Of a stretch of 64,000 bases of DNA, positions 33,825 to 46,559 are shown piece after piece (position 1 is the first letter of the stretch; every line of letters begins with the position of its first letter). This stretch comes from Pseudeuparius sepicola. Taxonomy: Eukaryota > Arthropoda > Insecta > Coleoptera > Anthribidae. The DNA lies in assembly GCA_963920635.1 (NCBI GenBank), contig OY987298.1, forward strand, positions 63,199,949 through 63,263,948, given 5' to 3'. The notes beneath the pieces are model-generated. The model saw only the letters and a program-made list of their open reading frames with translations, was not told the origin of the DNA and did no database searches. A program made the position numbers and the translations under genes.

Positions 33825-34676
33825 TAGACTGGGAGATAGTGACAGATTTCTTGACGTGATTTTACTCGGAATGCCTTTCAAAGGGCAGTATGTTGCGCAT
33901 ATTCTCACAATAATAACGTATATGAATCAGAGAGTCACCCTGGGTTCGTCATATGAAAAACCGAGTTGTCATTTATTCGAAAAATATGTGTTTTGATATG
34001 ATTTTAGTCAGGCTGCCATGTATTTTATAATGAAGTTCAAAATAGAAAATTCCTCGGAAAACGATAAGCATACCGTTAGCGTGGGCCGAAAGTGATATTA
34101 TTGTCACGTGAACTTGTATATTAATAATTAATTTTTTCACGTTTCTGAACAGGCTGCCAATGAGAAGTATGCAAGTTCTTGTTATGAAATTGCTGAAAAC
34201 AGGATGGCATAGCGTTCGTGCATGTTCAAGTACAGTTTAAATTGAATGTTATTTATTAATCATTTGAACGATTTATTCAATGTAAAGTGTACTTGGACAT
34301 GCGCAAAGGTATGCCATCTTTTCTTCGGCAGTTTTATAACAAGATCAAGCAGCCTGTTCAGAAACGTGAAAATGTTACCTAAGTATTAAAATACAAGTTC
34401 ACGTGACAATAGTAGCTCTTTAGGTCCACGTTAACGGTATGCATAATATGATTTTCCGACGAATTTTCTATTTTGAACTTCATTAAAAAAACACATGACA
34501 GCCTGAATAAAATCATATCAAAACCCATATTTTTCGAATAAATGAAAACTTACTTTTCCATAGGAAGAATCTAGGACTCATACCTTATTATTGTGAGAAT
34601 ATACGCAACATAATGCACTTTGAAAGGTATACTGAGTAAAATTTCGTCCAAAAATCTGTCACTATCTTCCGGTCAA
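33825..34676. mobile_element. Fold-back element with TAGAC(C/T)G-type ends
   Basis: The left end TAGACTGGGAGATAGTGACA mirrors the right end TCTGTCACTATCTTCCGGTC. Arms of about 420 bp are mirrored with divergence, for example TGATATGATTTTAGTCAGGC against CCTGAATAAAATCATATCA, and TTCACGTTTCTGAACAGGCT against AGCCTGTTCAGAAACGTGAA. The centre is near 34245. The end motif is shared with the element at 14904-15757. Confidence 0.82.
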
Positions 34677-34788
34677 TGAAATTTGAAAAACTGTAGATAT
34701 TAAAACTGGCCAACAAATAAAGATTTTATAAGAGTATTTTTCTTAACGTGGACATACTGTAGATAATCTACAATCGGCTTAGGATTTA

Positions 34789-35521
34789 GAGTGTGGCCCG
34801 TTTGGAATGGAGACACCTCTGTAAAATTGTTATTTTTGCTCCGATTTTGAAAAACTTTTTTTTGTTAGATAGATCTCTGAAAATACCATTCGACACACCT
34901 TCCAATTGTTTTGAAAACCAAACACATGGCTAACTGCGACATTTTTTATACCCCCAAAATTCAAGAAATCATATTAGGCATTTTTTTTATCAAAAAAATT
35001 TACTAAAAAAAGTTGTTTAGAATGAACCAAAAATCCCAAATCCAAAGTTTTATCAAAATCAAAAAATAAAAAATTTCCGAAAAAAATAAATTGGAGGTCC
35101 AAAAATGACATTTTAATCAATTTTTACGGTTAGCAAAGTTAATTTTTTAACTTCAAATTTCCACGGCACACTTTGCTATCCGTATAAATTCATTAAAATG
35201 TGATTTTTGGACCTTCAATTTATTTTTTCGGAAATTTTTTATTTTTTGATTTTGATAAAACTTTAGATTTGGGATTTTTGGTTCATTCTAAACAACTTTT
35301 TTTAGTAAATTTTTTTGATAAAAAAAATGCCTAATATGATTTCTTCAATTTTGGGGGTATAAAAAATGTCGCAGTTAGCCATGTGTATGGTTTTCAAAAC
35401 AATTGGAAGGTGTGTCGAATGGTATTTTCAGAGATCTATCTAACAAAAAAAAACGTTTTTCAAAATCGGAGCGAAAATAACAATTTTACAGAGGTGTCTC
35501 CATTCCAAACGGGCCACACTG
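34789..35521. mobile_element. Fold-back element, AGTGTGGCCCGTTTGGAATG ends
   Basis: The left arm begins AGTGTGGCCCGTTTGGAATG and the right arm ends CATTCCAAACGGGCCACACT. The arms are about 330 bp and nearly identical, and the unmatched centre is about 70 bp near 35120-35190. It is non-coding and very rich in A and T runs. A transcript crossing it would form a long double-stranded RNA. Confidence 0.9.
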
Positions 35522-35525
35522 TATA

Positions 35526-36392
35526 TAACCAGGAACGGTAAAACCGTAAAAGGTATAACAATAGTAATATGGACTTTATAGATAGGTATTTTACCAATAT
35601 GCGCGACAAACCATATTTTTCAAAAGCCACCTTTTACAAATTCAAGTAGGTAAACGTATATACCTACACCCAATAATATTGAAAACTTAAAAGTTAAAGT
35701 TGAAATTTTTGGAAAATAAACGAGAAAAGGAAAATGAACCAATTTACAGGAAATGTTCTGCGAATAGCAATTTATTACAAATTTCGAAAATATAAAGATT
35801 TGCTCAGCATAATCTATAGAGAAAGAAGGTTCTTTAACAGGAAAATTAGAACATTTTCTTTTCAATCCTGAAATATGACATATTTTTCATTTTCTCGCTG
35901 AAAACTAACAAATTCAATTTTGATGCTGCAATATGTTGTGAAATATTGTAGCCAAAGCTTATTACCTTTGGGTACTCAAACAAAACAAAAATTCAAAGAG
36001 TGATGTTGCTGGTGGTTATGGATATGATTATGATAACATATATACCTAAGTCTTAATCATTTCGGATCGCATTGGGCTCAACATTGCTCACATGGCCCCG
36101 CAAACAATGCTTTATAGAAGAATTTTGGAATTAAATCTAGTTAAAAAGTTCATAGAACAATCAAGGCCTATGTTCAAAGTATTTACACTTTATTGCGGAT
36201 GTGCCCCATTTACTTAAAAACATTATGCCAGCTTTAGTTAATAACATTGTTTTTGTACTTTTACCTAGTAATACTGTATTCCAAAAAGATACTCGCGTTG
36301 TCCTTAAATTAGGTATACTTGCAAATCTTCACACTTCTGGTGAAGCCGCCGGTTTGAATTAAACAAATATCGCAACTTCGGCGCGGAGACCG
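35526..36392. other. AT-rich stretch, nothing recognised
   Basis: I found no gene, repeat or element that I can support. Confidence 0.35.
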
Positions 36393-36806
36393 TTATCTAG
36401 CCGTTTTTTTGAGGCCAATTCCGCCCAGTTGACGCCACCCCGTACCGCCGCCGCGCCGCGCCGCGCCGTCTTTTTTCGGCGAGCATTGTTGCGCCGACAT
36501 ATGGCACGACCCCCGATTTTGCGGGCGACCAGCGATGCGGATCGGCCCGGACCGTGGCCGGGACATTGTACTGCTCACTTCGGCGGCGTACCCGCCCGTT
36601 CGCGTATTGTCCGCCCCTGCGCCTCTCCCCGGGGGTCTACAACAACAATTATAGAGGTACCGGGGAGGTAGGCAGCCACGCCGGGAGCCGCGGGGGGCAA
36701 ACAAAACCCGGGGGGGCGGTCGGGGCCTGAAAGAGTCCGCTTGGCGAGAGATAAGGGCGAGTGGTAATTGGGAAGTCGCCATTCCTATAGGCCAGGTCCC
36801 AGACAA
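36393..36806. other. GC-rich island
   Basis: Strong GC enrichment occurs in an AT-rich context, with GCCGCCGCGCCGCGCCGCGCC-like triplet runs, CCCGGGGG tracts, and CATTGTTG and AACAACAATTATAG (SOX/homeodomain-like) strings. Long open frames on both strands reflect GC-richness, not a recognised protein. It is a candidate promoter, CpG island or conserved enhancer. Confidence 0.35.
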
Positions 36807-37422
36807 AATATAATTACATCAAATTTCAACAAATGGCATCGCAGTCATTCAACGTATATGAATCAAAACAAATATTTGTCTAGATGCAAGGGCTGCTTTC
36901 GTTCCCAATGCCATGCACGTTACGTGTCCCATCGTTCAAAATTATTATAGTAGACAAATATAACCTTTTCAGATTTAAAACAACACTTTTGCTCTCACTG
37001 CGCACTTGCCAGGAAACAATATATTTACGAATGGCAACTATAGTAATATATATAAAAGATAAAGGCGCAAATAAGTCGCTACATAATATTATAAGACGTA
37101 GATATAAATGCCGGCGCACTTACAATCTATATTTTCAATATTAAAGTGAAAATGCTTCATAATCTACCACATATTTCGTGAATAGTATAATTTAGGTGTA
37201 CCTACACATGGCAATCCAACAAAGTTACCAAACAGTAAAGTTGGTGTATTCCACGATTTATTTCTTGACAAAAATTTGTCTAGCTATAGCTATATTTTGT
37301 CTGGGATAGGCACCATCTACCTTGTCAAATTCTTATTTACTATTTCAAAATAGTAACATCTGTTATAAAGTAAGTTAAAAAAGGATCAAAATTATTATAC
37401 CTACAACATTTTTCACGTAACA
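36807..37422. other. AT-rich stretch, nothing recognised
   Basis: Open frames of 60-86 codons on both strands overlap each other here and show no recognisable domain. Confidence 0.35.
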
Positions 37423-37574
37423 AAATACCAACGTTGTTCTTTTTGAACTGCAATATCCCAGTTGCAAAAACCTTTGATATATTATTGTACTGTAAACCCA
37501 TGGGGTCTATTGCACTGAGAGTTAACAAAAATACCAACGTTGTTCTTATTGAACTGCACTATCCCAGTTGCCTA
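37423..37574 (+). repeat. Direct duplication of a 45-bp block
   Basis: ATACCAACGTTGTTCTTTTT with GAACTGCAATATCCCAGTTG (from about 37425) recurs at about 37530 with two or three substitutions. The offset is about 105 bp. Confidence 0.8.
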
Positions 37575-39179
37575 CTACACTAAGAGTGCTAATTCCAGAA
37601 TAATTTTCTGCACTTAAGATTGGGTCCGTTGTCTGCCGTGATAGGAAAAATTTCCGTTTTCTCGAAATGTTTCTACAACAGCAACTAATATGTGCTATGT
37701 GAGCCTCAATCCTTTTGTATAATTCCTACGAGCCTGAAATCCTGAAGACAGTTCTCATGGGTTTCGCGGTAAGTTAATATCGTATTAGCGAATTCGTTGT
37801 TATTATAAAAGCCGGCATAGTTTCAAAATTTTCCCGCACCCCAATCTGCGTTACTTCGACGTTTTTTTATTCATAAACAACTCGCTAGCGTTATTTTAAT
37901 AGGAAAAAATGCCGGATAAAGATTGATACAATAAAATGCTACGGGTAATAGGTATCAATCAGGGCGGTAATTTCAACCACGCGGGTAATAATATGTGGAT
38001 CGATCTGATCCACCCCAATGTCTACTATAGTAACCTAAAAATTAGACATATTGGAAAAACTTGCTCCTAAAAGCAATTTAAAGACTATTAAGGAAAATCT
38101 ATCGATTTTCGATATTGTACAACCAAGTCAACGCGAAAAGTGTAATCGCCGAATTTAACGTGGCTAGTAGGTATATTCAAACGACGCTTCCGAACGTCGA
38201 AAGAGGGCGCTGGCATCTGGCATCTTACGACCCTAAACAACGTAGATATCAATGAGGTCAATATTCCCCCACGGCTTGTTAACAAACGCCTAGTCCGGCC
38301 TTCCGGACCTATAGGCGCGTTTTCACTTGACTGCTGTAATTATTTGTACTGCTTTCGTAAGCGGTACGTTTTTTACTATTGTTGTAACACTTTAAAGGAA
38401 ACCGAAATATCTTGCGGGAGACATGTTAAGCGCAATCATCATATTTCAGATTCAAAATTTCCCAGTCTAGTGAAAAAAAAATGGACCTTTGATCAGTTAA
38501 TTGCAAATTCTCGAAAGGTAAAATCGTAGCATTTAAAAGTTATAGGTATAGGTATACCGAATTCGCTATATATTTTTAAATTTTTGAATTTATATTCCTC
38601 ACTACAATTGTTACAAACTACAAACATTATGTTTCGTTATTTTTGTTGCATCAATCACGCGTCAAGACATCGAAAAACGTAAATATAGAGGTTACCACGA
38701 ATCTTGATCCGTGCGTCACAATGGTCCACAATGGAAATTGCATTATTGACTATTTTGTGACGCAGGGATTAAAATTCGTGGTATCGACTATAAACAACAT
38801 TTCAAACAAAAAATATTTAAAAAAAACAGAACAACCAAACGCGGTTACGTTCTGGGTTTGGGACGATTGAAGTGTCAAAGACTGGGTCGATTAGCTCCGC
38901 ATACAGGATATTCTAAACTATTCTTTTGTCTAGTTTAGGTCCAATTCCTTTACTATTAATTTCTCTCTGTGTTCAAACCCATTTATTTCTACGGTCTTCG
39001 AATTTCATCATTGTTTTATTAAGAACACCTGCTCTAGTAGGTAATACTACAAGAGGAAATAACCAACGATCAGAAACCCCGTGCACCTATTACGGGGTGT
39101 TCGAACCACACTTGAATATCCACTACTTAATAATAATAAAAAATAAAAAATTTGAAGCTGTATACATGTGCAGATAATA
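37575..39179. other. Unique stretch, nothing recognised
   Basis: I see no gene. A small palindrome GTGGATCGATCTGATCCAC lies at 37994-38012. The short open frames on either strand have no recognisable domain. Confidence 0.35.
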
Positions 39180-39719
39180 TCGAGATGAAAATTGCCTATA
39201 ATATACTTTGCTAATACAATATACTTGATCAAGACAGAGTGCTTTGCGCTAAGAAGCTAGCTTCAGTGTCACCTATAATGTACCCTTAAGGTAAAGATTA
39301 AAATATGTAGAAGTAAGACAACCGTTAATAAATAGCGAAAGCCACATGCTATAACCTCAAATACGTCGAAAAATTTGTAAAAACTTTAAACTTGATTCGG
39401 GACAAATTGTTCAAGTATTTATGGTTTATGTATTTATGGTTGAGTTCCACTAAACATAATTTTAAAATTTGACGAATTTTAAGAAACACATTTTTTGAGG
39501 TTATAGCAAGCGGCTTTAGCAATTTATTAAAGTTTGCATTAGACAAGTATAAGTCTTAATCCAATTAATATGTTTTAATCTTTACCTTAAGGGTACGTTA
39601 ATAATTTTAGGTGACACTGAAGATGGCTTGTTAACCGAAAGCGTTCCGTCATGATTTTTAAATAGGTATATTGTGTGGTGTGCAAAGTATATACCTGAGT
39701 AGACAATTTTCATCTCGAA
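39180..39719. mobile_element. Fold-back element
   Basis: ATCGAGATGAAAATTG at the left mirrors CAATTTTCATCTCGAA at the right. Inner mirrored blocks are CTTCAGTGTCACCTA against TAGGTGACACTGAAG, GTACCCTTAAGGTAAAGATT against AATCTTTACCTTAAGGGTAC, and GCTATAACCTCAAA against TTTGAGGTTATAGC. Arms are about 200 bp with gaps. It is non-coding. Confidence 0.8.
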
Positions 39720-41019
39720 TGATTAAAAAGTGAGATGATTTTTGTTTTAGATGATAATAATAATAATTATTAAAAAACATTCATCGCTTCGTATCACATA
39801 ATCTTAAAAACCGGTGTTGCTATAAAATAATATGAATAAACTTCCCGAGATGTTTATGCCATACAACACGCGGTTTTATGGAATAAATAAATTGTGTCGA
39901 TTGTAAAATAACTCAAAAGATAATCAATACATAATCGAAAACCAACGACATTTCACATTTGGATACACGCTTTAATTTTTATCCCCAATAAACGTAATTT
40001 ATTTTAGTAGACACCTCATTAGAAAAGAGAGCAACGACATAAATTAGGGCTTTGGGGCATTGTAACAAATTTTAATTAAGATAGGATCATGTCGGTCATG
40101 TAACGTGAGCAATTCTTCTATGCCTTTAATTAGCATGTCTACAATCTGCATAAAAAAACGATTCCTGTCATCTCTCGCCAGTTTAATTAAGAAACCCATA
40201 AGAAGTTACGATTTTCAAATTTGCTAACAAGCGAACGCTTGGCATATATTATTCAAAGTGCTGTTACGCAATTTTGGCAGCATTCTTTTGGCGCAAACGG
40301 TTTTGCAAAATCGACGCAAAGTAGAATGCAAATGAGCACAGTAGAACTAACAGTAATGCTTCTGAAAATTTTTGTAACTGCGAAATTATCCAACAGCAAT
40401 TAAATAATGATGTACGGCAATTTTAGTAAAAGAGAATTAAAAAAGCTTAAAATTATACGCACAAACATGTATAGTCTGCAGGAGCACCAGTTATCTTCCA
40501 GTCCAGGTTTCTTATAATTATTTTTTAATTATGCAACACCCTTTAATTCACTATGCAATGAAAGTTAGTTTAACCCAACCAAGCATTTCAAATTTGCAAC
40601 GACGGTCTTATCTTTTCTTCACTTCCCTTGTATCAAAAACATCATCTCCTGGCCTTTCAGTTAATGGAAATTATGGTGAAGGGTAGCAAAAGTAGATAAA
40701 AGTGGGCGATTAGGAGTTGTTGGTTCTAGCAAATGCACCGGCCGTTGATGGAAATGAAAAAAGTAAATATTGTGGTTTGGAAAGTCAATTAGCACATCGA
40801 CACAATAATGACAGACATCTGCGTACCCAAATTATTGCCTTTTTATGCTAACTGTTAGGTTTCCTGACGAACAACTGTCACTAGCCGGATCTCGAAGCTA
40901 ATACAATGGCGCGTATACAAAATTAAAGCTCCGTTATTTATTCTTACTTGATCGAAGTTCTTTTATTTTTAAAATCAAACATGGATATCTATACAAGAAA
41001 CATTTAGAATAATTTTAAG
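39720..41019. other. AT-rich unique stretch
   Basis: I see no gene or repeat that I can support. The segment 40060-40330 has AATTAA-rich strings typical of homeodomain targets, but that is weak evidence in AT-rich DNA. Confidence 0.3.
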
Positions 41020-41408
41020 AGAAGGGTAAAACTTGCAGTCTCAGCTCCACAAACACAGTTTATTAAAACTGTACATATAATATGTCTCGACCCACCTTTT
41101 CAGCAGTAAAACTTTTTGGTAACCCAACAAAGCTAATAAAAAATTAAACAATTCGGATAACATTATATATAATCAAAACCCCTCAGTGAAAAGAAAGAGA
41201 AGCCGTCAAAATAGGGCCCAGTTTTAGTTCAGTATGTGGTTGTGCAAAGAGGTAACTTTAAAGTTGAAAAATCTCAAACCGGGCAACTAAACAATAATTC
41301 GTAAAAACCATTTTACGAACTATTATAACGAAAAAACCATTTTACGAACATATTTATGTACGGTTTTAATAAACTGTGTTGGTGAGATGGTAAGTTTTAC
41401 CCTTCTCA
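41020..41408. mobile_element. Fold-back MITE, GAAGGGTAAAACTT ends
   Basis: Left arm GAAGGGTAAAACTT ... ACACAGTTTATTAAAACTGT mirrors right arm ACGGTTTTAATAAACTGTGT ... AAGTTTTACCCTTC. Arms are about 60 bp. The interior has two direct copies of AAACCATTTTACGAAC. It is non-coding. Confidence 0.82.
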
Positions 41409-42004
41409 TCATATTCTCCTACTCCACTTCAAGATATGGACTATTTCCTCCGCTTCTAGAATAATTTTCAAGATATGACTAGTCGGCTTGTACCTACCTA
41501 CTAACAGAAATTTATTTTAATCGTGCAAGACTTGTTAACCAGATATTAAGTTGTTTTTTCATATAATATAATAAGGATACAGAAACCGACATTTCTTCTT
41601 TATATTGTATGATAATGCGTTATCAATAATAATTAACAATTCTGTAAATTTTAATTTTAAAGTTTAATCCAAATTTATTATACAGAATTTAATCTTCACA
41701 TTAAGCCTTAAAAAAACATTAATTCTTGAATAAAATCTGCAATTTTTTAGGAATAAGTAAGCCGCACAACTTCATACATAATTTCTTGAATTTAAATAAA
41801 CTAAATAAATGTTTGTTTTTTCAGTCTACCTTACCAGAGAATACGAGCCTCAAGAATGCGAGTAAAAAATTTCGAATGTTGCCAAACTTCCAAATATAAT
41901 TCTCTTTAGGAAATATAATAAACCAAAGCCACGCTATAGTGCACCAGAATTGTACAGGTTTTTTGCGATCCGGCAACGCCTAGCAAGCCCAGTAAAAAAA
42001 ATTC
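41409..42004. other. AT-rich stretch, nothing recognised
   Basis: I see no gene or repeat that I can support. Confidence 0.35.
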
Positions 42005-42484
42005 ATGCTGCAATCAGTATCCAAAGCTGAATATTTCTTAGAGCGACTGGCGGTCGTAAATATCACGTACACTAGTCTTCGCCTCATAGCCGTGCGCGAA
42101 GGGAGACAATTTGAGTTTTGCGGTGTTAGTAGTGGTTGTATAATGACCAGTGTCCGCGGAAAGACCATACATAGCCAAGCCAGGGAAATTATCGCAAACG
42201 TAATAAGGGTTTTCGATGAAGAGGCAACTAATAACGCTTTCAAATTACTTATTTTATCAGACTCCTCAACTGACTACCAAAATTTTCACCTCCGTTATTA
42301 CCGACGTCTGTGGCGGCAGCAATTTTATGGCCTATTCCCGCATTTTTTATTTTACTTCCCTTCTGCGTCTCTAGCGTTCTCTCCTATGTTTTACTATAGA
42401 TATAATAGTTATTTGTGTACCAAAGGCACCGAAGTTCAACTTTTTATAAAGAATGTGAAATTTAGTAAACCACATGAGTTATAA
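42005..42484 (+). pseudogene. Transposase-like N-terminal fragment in a 159-codon open frame
   Basis: An internal ATG at 42143 starts MTSVRGKTIHSQAREII with downstream NVIRVFDEEATNN. From memory, a basic MxSVRGKxxHSQAREIIxNV segment is the usual N-terminus of a helix-turn-helix transposase-like protein repeated in insect genomes, probably related to Tc1/IS630-type DNA-binding regions. After about 40 residues the match is lost; the rest (aromatic-rich, to the TAA at 42482) is not recognisable and no DDE domain follows. The 46 codons before the ATG also look unrelated. I read it as an internally deleted transposon or exon remnant; a short host exon is a less likely alternative. Confidence 0.45.
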
Positions 42485-45186
42485 AAAGGGTTTCAGTGCC
42501 GTTACATTACATTTTTTGTTATGGAAAAAAAAGTTTTATTATGCATGTCACTCTTTTGTAATGGCAATTAAATTACTGTAGTGATAGTGAGTCCAAAGTA
42601 TCTTTTAGGACACTACGTACAGTATTTGTCAGTTTACGATAATATTCCGGTACCTTTCAGGAACTGTACTTAAGCGTTATTACACAAACCCAGAACTTTT
42701 ACCTAAATGTCCTACGGCGGGCTTCTATGCGCTAATGAAAACGACTCCGCAGCCAGGCCATTTCGGGTCCAGTATCAATACCAATCGTCCGCAAAAAGAC
42801 CATTTGAATATCGCGCCGTTTACAGTTCGACATAAATTGCCCGCCTCGCCCATAAATTATCAACGCACACTATAAAACGGCAGGTGATTCTGGTCGGAGC
42901 CACGACAAACAACGGTCATAGCCAGCGCGGCGGGGCGTACCTACGAGGCGCGCTTTAAAAAAATCCAAAACCCGCTTTCTAAATGCGTCTGGGAGATACA
43001 CTAATAAAAGCAATAAGTCCGCGGATGGGGCGCAGCGAACAAGAACACAGGTATAAGCATTTCTAGGTATGTTTGGGCGATGGCAATAACTCAGATTTTC
43101 ACTTCAAAGGTTCGGGTGAATTCTCCGATACAGAGGCGGACCTTGCTCACGCTCATATTATAGGCTGTTCAAGTCTTTCATGATGCGCGGGTGACGCTAC
43201 AACAGATGAGGTTACGCATTTCTAGCGCATATCTAGAAGATGTCAATATCCTCCTATTTTCTCGTCGAGAACTCGTTAAATAAGAAAGATTTGCAAATCT
43301 ACGAGGAAGCATCCAACGTCGCATCAAGCGCCCAACCACTAATACGTACCAACATTGATAGTAATGTGCAAAGTTATACAAAATATTTGGAAAAAGGTAT
43401 AATCGAAGCTTAACAAAACTGCCCGATGGCATTAGCAAAATTATAGAGCAACCTTTAAAAAACCCTCCAAAGACACAATCCATAATGACAATAATACTAA
43501 ATGTTGCAGCTATAGGTACCTACTTTATAATAATCACCGCAACGAACCTGATCGAAGAAGAAAAAATGGTTTTGCAGAACTCCCAAGATGATGTACGTGT
43601 TCGAATTCTATTGTGCGTTACTTATAGAGGTGATATTAACGTGCGCTGATTACTAAGTTGCATTATATTGTCTTAATTCAATTCTTAATTGCATTATTCG
43701 TTTTATATGGTGTTTTAATTAAAATACCATTCTGAAAACCGCCCGGGTCTTAGTCATTGTGCTCAAAGATATTAATGAACACATCATAAAGTGACAAGAT
43801 AAGTACTAATTGGCATGTAACTAATTTAAATTCAGTATATGCCAAAGCCAGCTGAACAGCTGATTATCCGAGCGTGTTACACTTGAAGCGTTACCATTTA
43901 GCATGGCGGAGTTGGGTGCTACACTTCAATTCTTAATTTCGCTGATGCATTATTGTGCCGGAAAATTGAAATTAGTAGTGGAGAGATAGCGCAGCGGCGG
44001 CTACTGCAGATTAATGATGTCCATCAGAATGGCCTGACTACCGCCCGCGAGCTTGTCTCAGATATTCGGAGGCGTAGGAAGATGGATCGCAATTTCAATA
44101 TACACGCAGGATAACAACGCTGCCGGTATAACCATTTAGAACAGTATTTGAACTTCTGTCCACGTAAAACAATAGAGCAACCTTGCTAAGCCACTGAGAC
44201 ATTGCATATTTTTCTTTATACTAACCATTGCCCAATAAGTTTTCTTTTAACGTGACGCAATTCGTATTTGGAAATAAATTGCCGCGGTTACTTTTTTGAA
44301 AAAAAAAAAAATAGCAGTGCCACTGTCGGTTAATTGGGCGCAGTGCGTACAATTACCTGCAATACCCACAAGAATAAAAAACGCTTCACGGAAAGGGATG
44401 AAAATCGGGGGAAGGGGTTAAAAAGTCTATAATTTAGTTTTTCAGGATACAGTATTTTTATCGAACGAAACTAGTGCAAAACTCAGTTTTACTTACTAGA
44501 GAAGATTTCTGATATTATTAAAAAAAAGGGGACGGATAGAAGTGGGTGCAATGGTGTGAATTTGAAAATCGGGCGTCATGTGTCTTTTTTATGTTTTTTT
44601 TTGACCAAGAAATTCAGTTATGGCATTATTTTGAATAAATAAAATAATCGAGAATTGAAAAGTGTCAATATGTCGGTTTAGATAAAATTTGTGGGACATA
44701 TTGATAGTTACAATTTAATAATGGGTTTAAAATAACCAATGTGGAAGAACTGATCCCATCGGTTTTTGTTAGTGCATAATGTATTTTAACTTAATTTTTA
44801 TCTTATTTTCTAAAATCACGTAGACAAAAATAGATATATTACACTCTAGGAGAGTGCCATTATCTCGGTTGTATTACAAATAGCTTTTTTTATATTCAAC
44901 AAAAATTATATTTATTTAAATACGTGTAACAATCTTATTTTTTTCCCGCATACCTACAATTAATTACCCGACGACCACGCACCATTATCCGCATAGGTCG
45001 GGTATTCGTGCGCGATGCTACTTTTTACAATTTTGTGTATCACGGCCATGCTGTAAATTATTATTCAAAACTAACTGTTTGGTATGAAGTAGCCAAGACA
45101 AAGTATCTTTGTGAGAAATGTAGATATTGCATTATTTTTATTTCGAGAGATATGGTAATTTTGGCTCAAGTTTGGCTACGTTGTTA
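42485..45186. other. Unique stretch of mixed composition
   Basis: I see no supported gene. The part at 42640-43030 is of balanced composition (CTTCTATGCGCTAATG, GGCGGGGCGTACC), as is 43850-44110; both could be conserved non-coding DNA. An antisense 101-codon open frame at 43178-43483 has no recognisable domain. Confidence 0.3.
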
Positions 45187-45897
45187 TACAGGGTGTTAGT
45201 AAATAAGTGCGACGAACTTTAAGGGGTGATTCTACATGAAAAAATAAGGACAGTTTGCTATATAAACGTAGGACCGCAAATGCTTCGTTTCCGATATACA
45301 GGGAGTCAAAGTTAAAAAAAAAAGATAATTTATTTATTGTTATAGCTATGCGCACCTAACTAAAAATGTTTCATTCGAGATATTTTTATTTTCATTTGTT
45401 GTTTTGATTTATTGTTGCTGTATAGGATAGGTTTTTGATATTGTTGTAATAGAAATTAAAAATACGCGTTATGTTGTTTTATTTTTTTGCATAAAAATGC
45501 CGGCCCCTGTGAAAAAAGGTAAGAGAGCTTTTTTGTCACTAATTAAACGAGGATTTTAAAAATAATTTTTATTTTAAATTATCTCAGTGGCGTATAATTT
45601 ATTTTCTTAAAAATATCCAGGCCATTACCCATATGCACGCCACTGATTAACATAAAATTTTTAATCGGGTGTCAAAAAATGCGGTTTCTAGTCCTCTTAA
45701 AACCCACCAAATTTCATTTGAATATCTTAATCCGTTTCAGCGCAATAAGTAAATTATCATTTTTTAAAAAAACTTTGACTCCCTGTATATCGGAAACGAA
45801 GCATTTGCGGACCTACGTTTATACAGCAAACTGTCATTATTTTTTCATGCAGAATCACCCCTTAAAGTTTGTCGCACTTATTTACTAACACCCTGTA
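45187..45897. mobile_element. Fold-back MITE with TACAGGGTGTTAGTAAATAA ends and an inner CCCTGTATA pair
   Basis: The left end TACAGGGTGTTAGTAAATAA mirrors the right end TTATTTACTAACACCCTGTA. The arms of about 130 bp also contain GTTTCCGATATACAGGGAGT against ACTCCCTGTATATCGGAAAC. It therefore has a nested second set of CCCTGTATA motifs, as in the elements at 15231 and 20561. The inner 430 bp shows no recognised protein. Confidence 0.85.
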
Positions 45898-45929
45898 TAA
45901 GTAAAAGTAAGAATTCCCCAATGAAGTAA

Positions 45930-46250
45930 AAACGTTGAATTACACTTTTTGACAGGCGATGGTCCCCAAATCTCACCAAGACCAACTTAAAGAAAAATGT
46001 CATTTCCGATAAGAATTTTTGCTTGTTTAGAAAATACGATTCACCATGAGAAACTTCAATTGTGTTGTACAGGGTGGGTAAAAATACAAAAATGTTATTT
46101 TGCGTAAGAGTACACATACCGTATCGGGAAGGATACGAAAAATAGCCATTCTTGATAAAAGATTTTGCTTTAAAAATGAATGAGATTCTTGTTATCAAAA
46201 TTTTAATTGTTTTACAGGGAGCATAAAAAATACAAAAATGTTATATTTCT
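45930..46250. repeat. Degenerate tandem duplication, about 145-bp period
   Basis: TACAGGGTGGGTAAAAATAC with AAAAATGTTAT near 46069 recurs as TACAGGGAGCATAAAAAATA with AAAAATGTTAT near 46213. The segments before each (CAATTGTGTTGTACAGGG, TTAATTGTTTTACAGGG) are also similar. It is likely a worn tandem repeat of a transposon end. Confidence 0.5.
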
Positions 46251-46307
46251 ATATTTGTAAAATGTCTCCACTTGTAAACGCCATCCGCAGGCATACTATG
46301 TTATATA

Positions 46308-46559
46308 TTAGTGAAACTACACTATTCTTTATAAAGTCCAAGCTTTCGTTCTGATTAATGTGAACTTCATTAGAGCTATAGAGAAAGTGAAGTGTATTAG
46401 TGTGAGGTCACTATAATATAATGGAAGTATTAAACTTATTTATATAGAAAAAAATATATATTAATTAAAACTTTTCTTACTTCATCTATATCTCATGAAG
46501 TTCTAAATAATCAGAACGAAAGCTTGGAGTTTATAAAGAATAGTGTAGTTTCATTAATG
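46308..46559. mobile_element. Fold-back element, 50-bp arms
   Basis: ATTAGTGAAACTACACTATT ... CAAGCTTTCGTTCTGATTA mirrors TAATCAGAACGAAAGCTTG ... AATAGTGTAGTTTCATTAAT. Further imperfect pairing continues toward the centre. It is non-coding. Confidence 0.85.

Noticed and set aside
36393..36806. 137-codon antisense open frame rich in Arg, Pro and Gly
   Set aside because: Open frames exist on both strands because of high GC content. There is no domain and no start context, and the composition is typical of GC-island translation.
43178..43483. 101-codon antisense open frame
   Set aside because: No recognisable domain or conserved motif; no supporting context.
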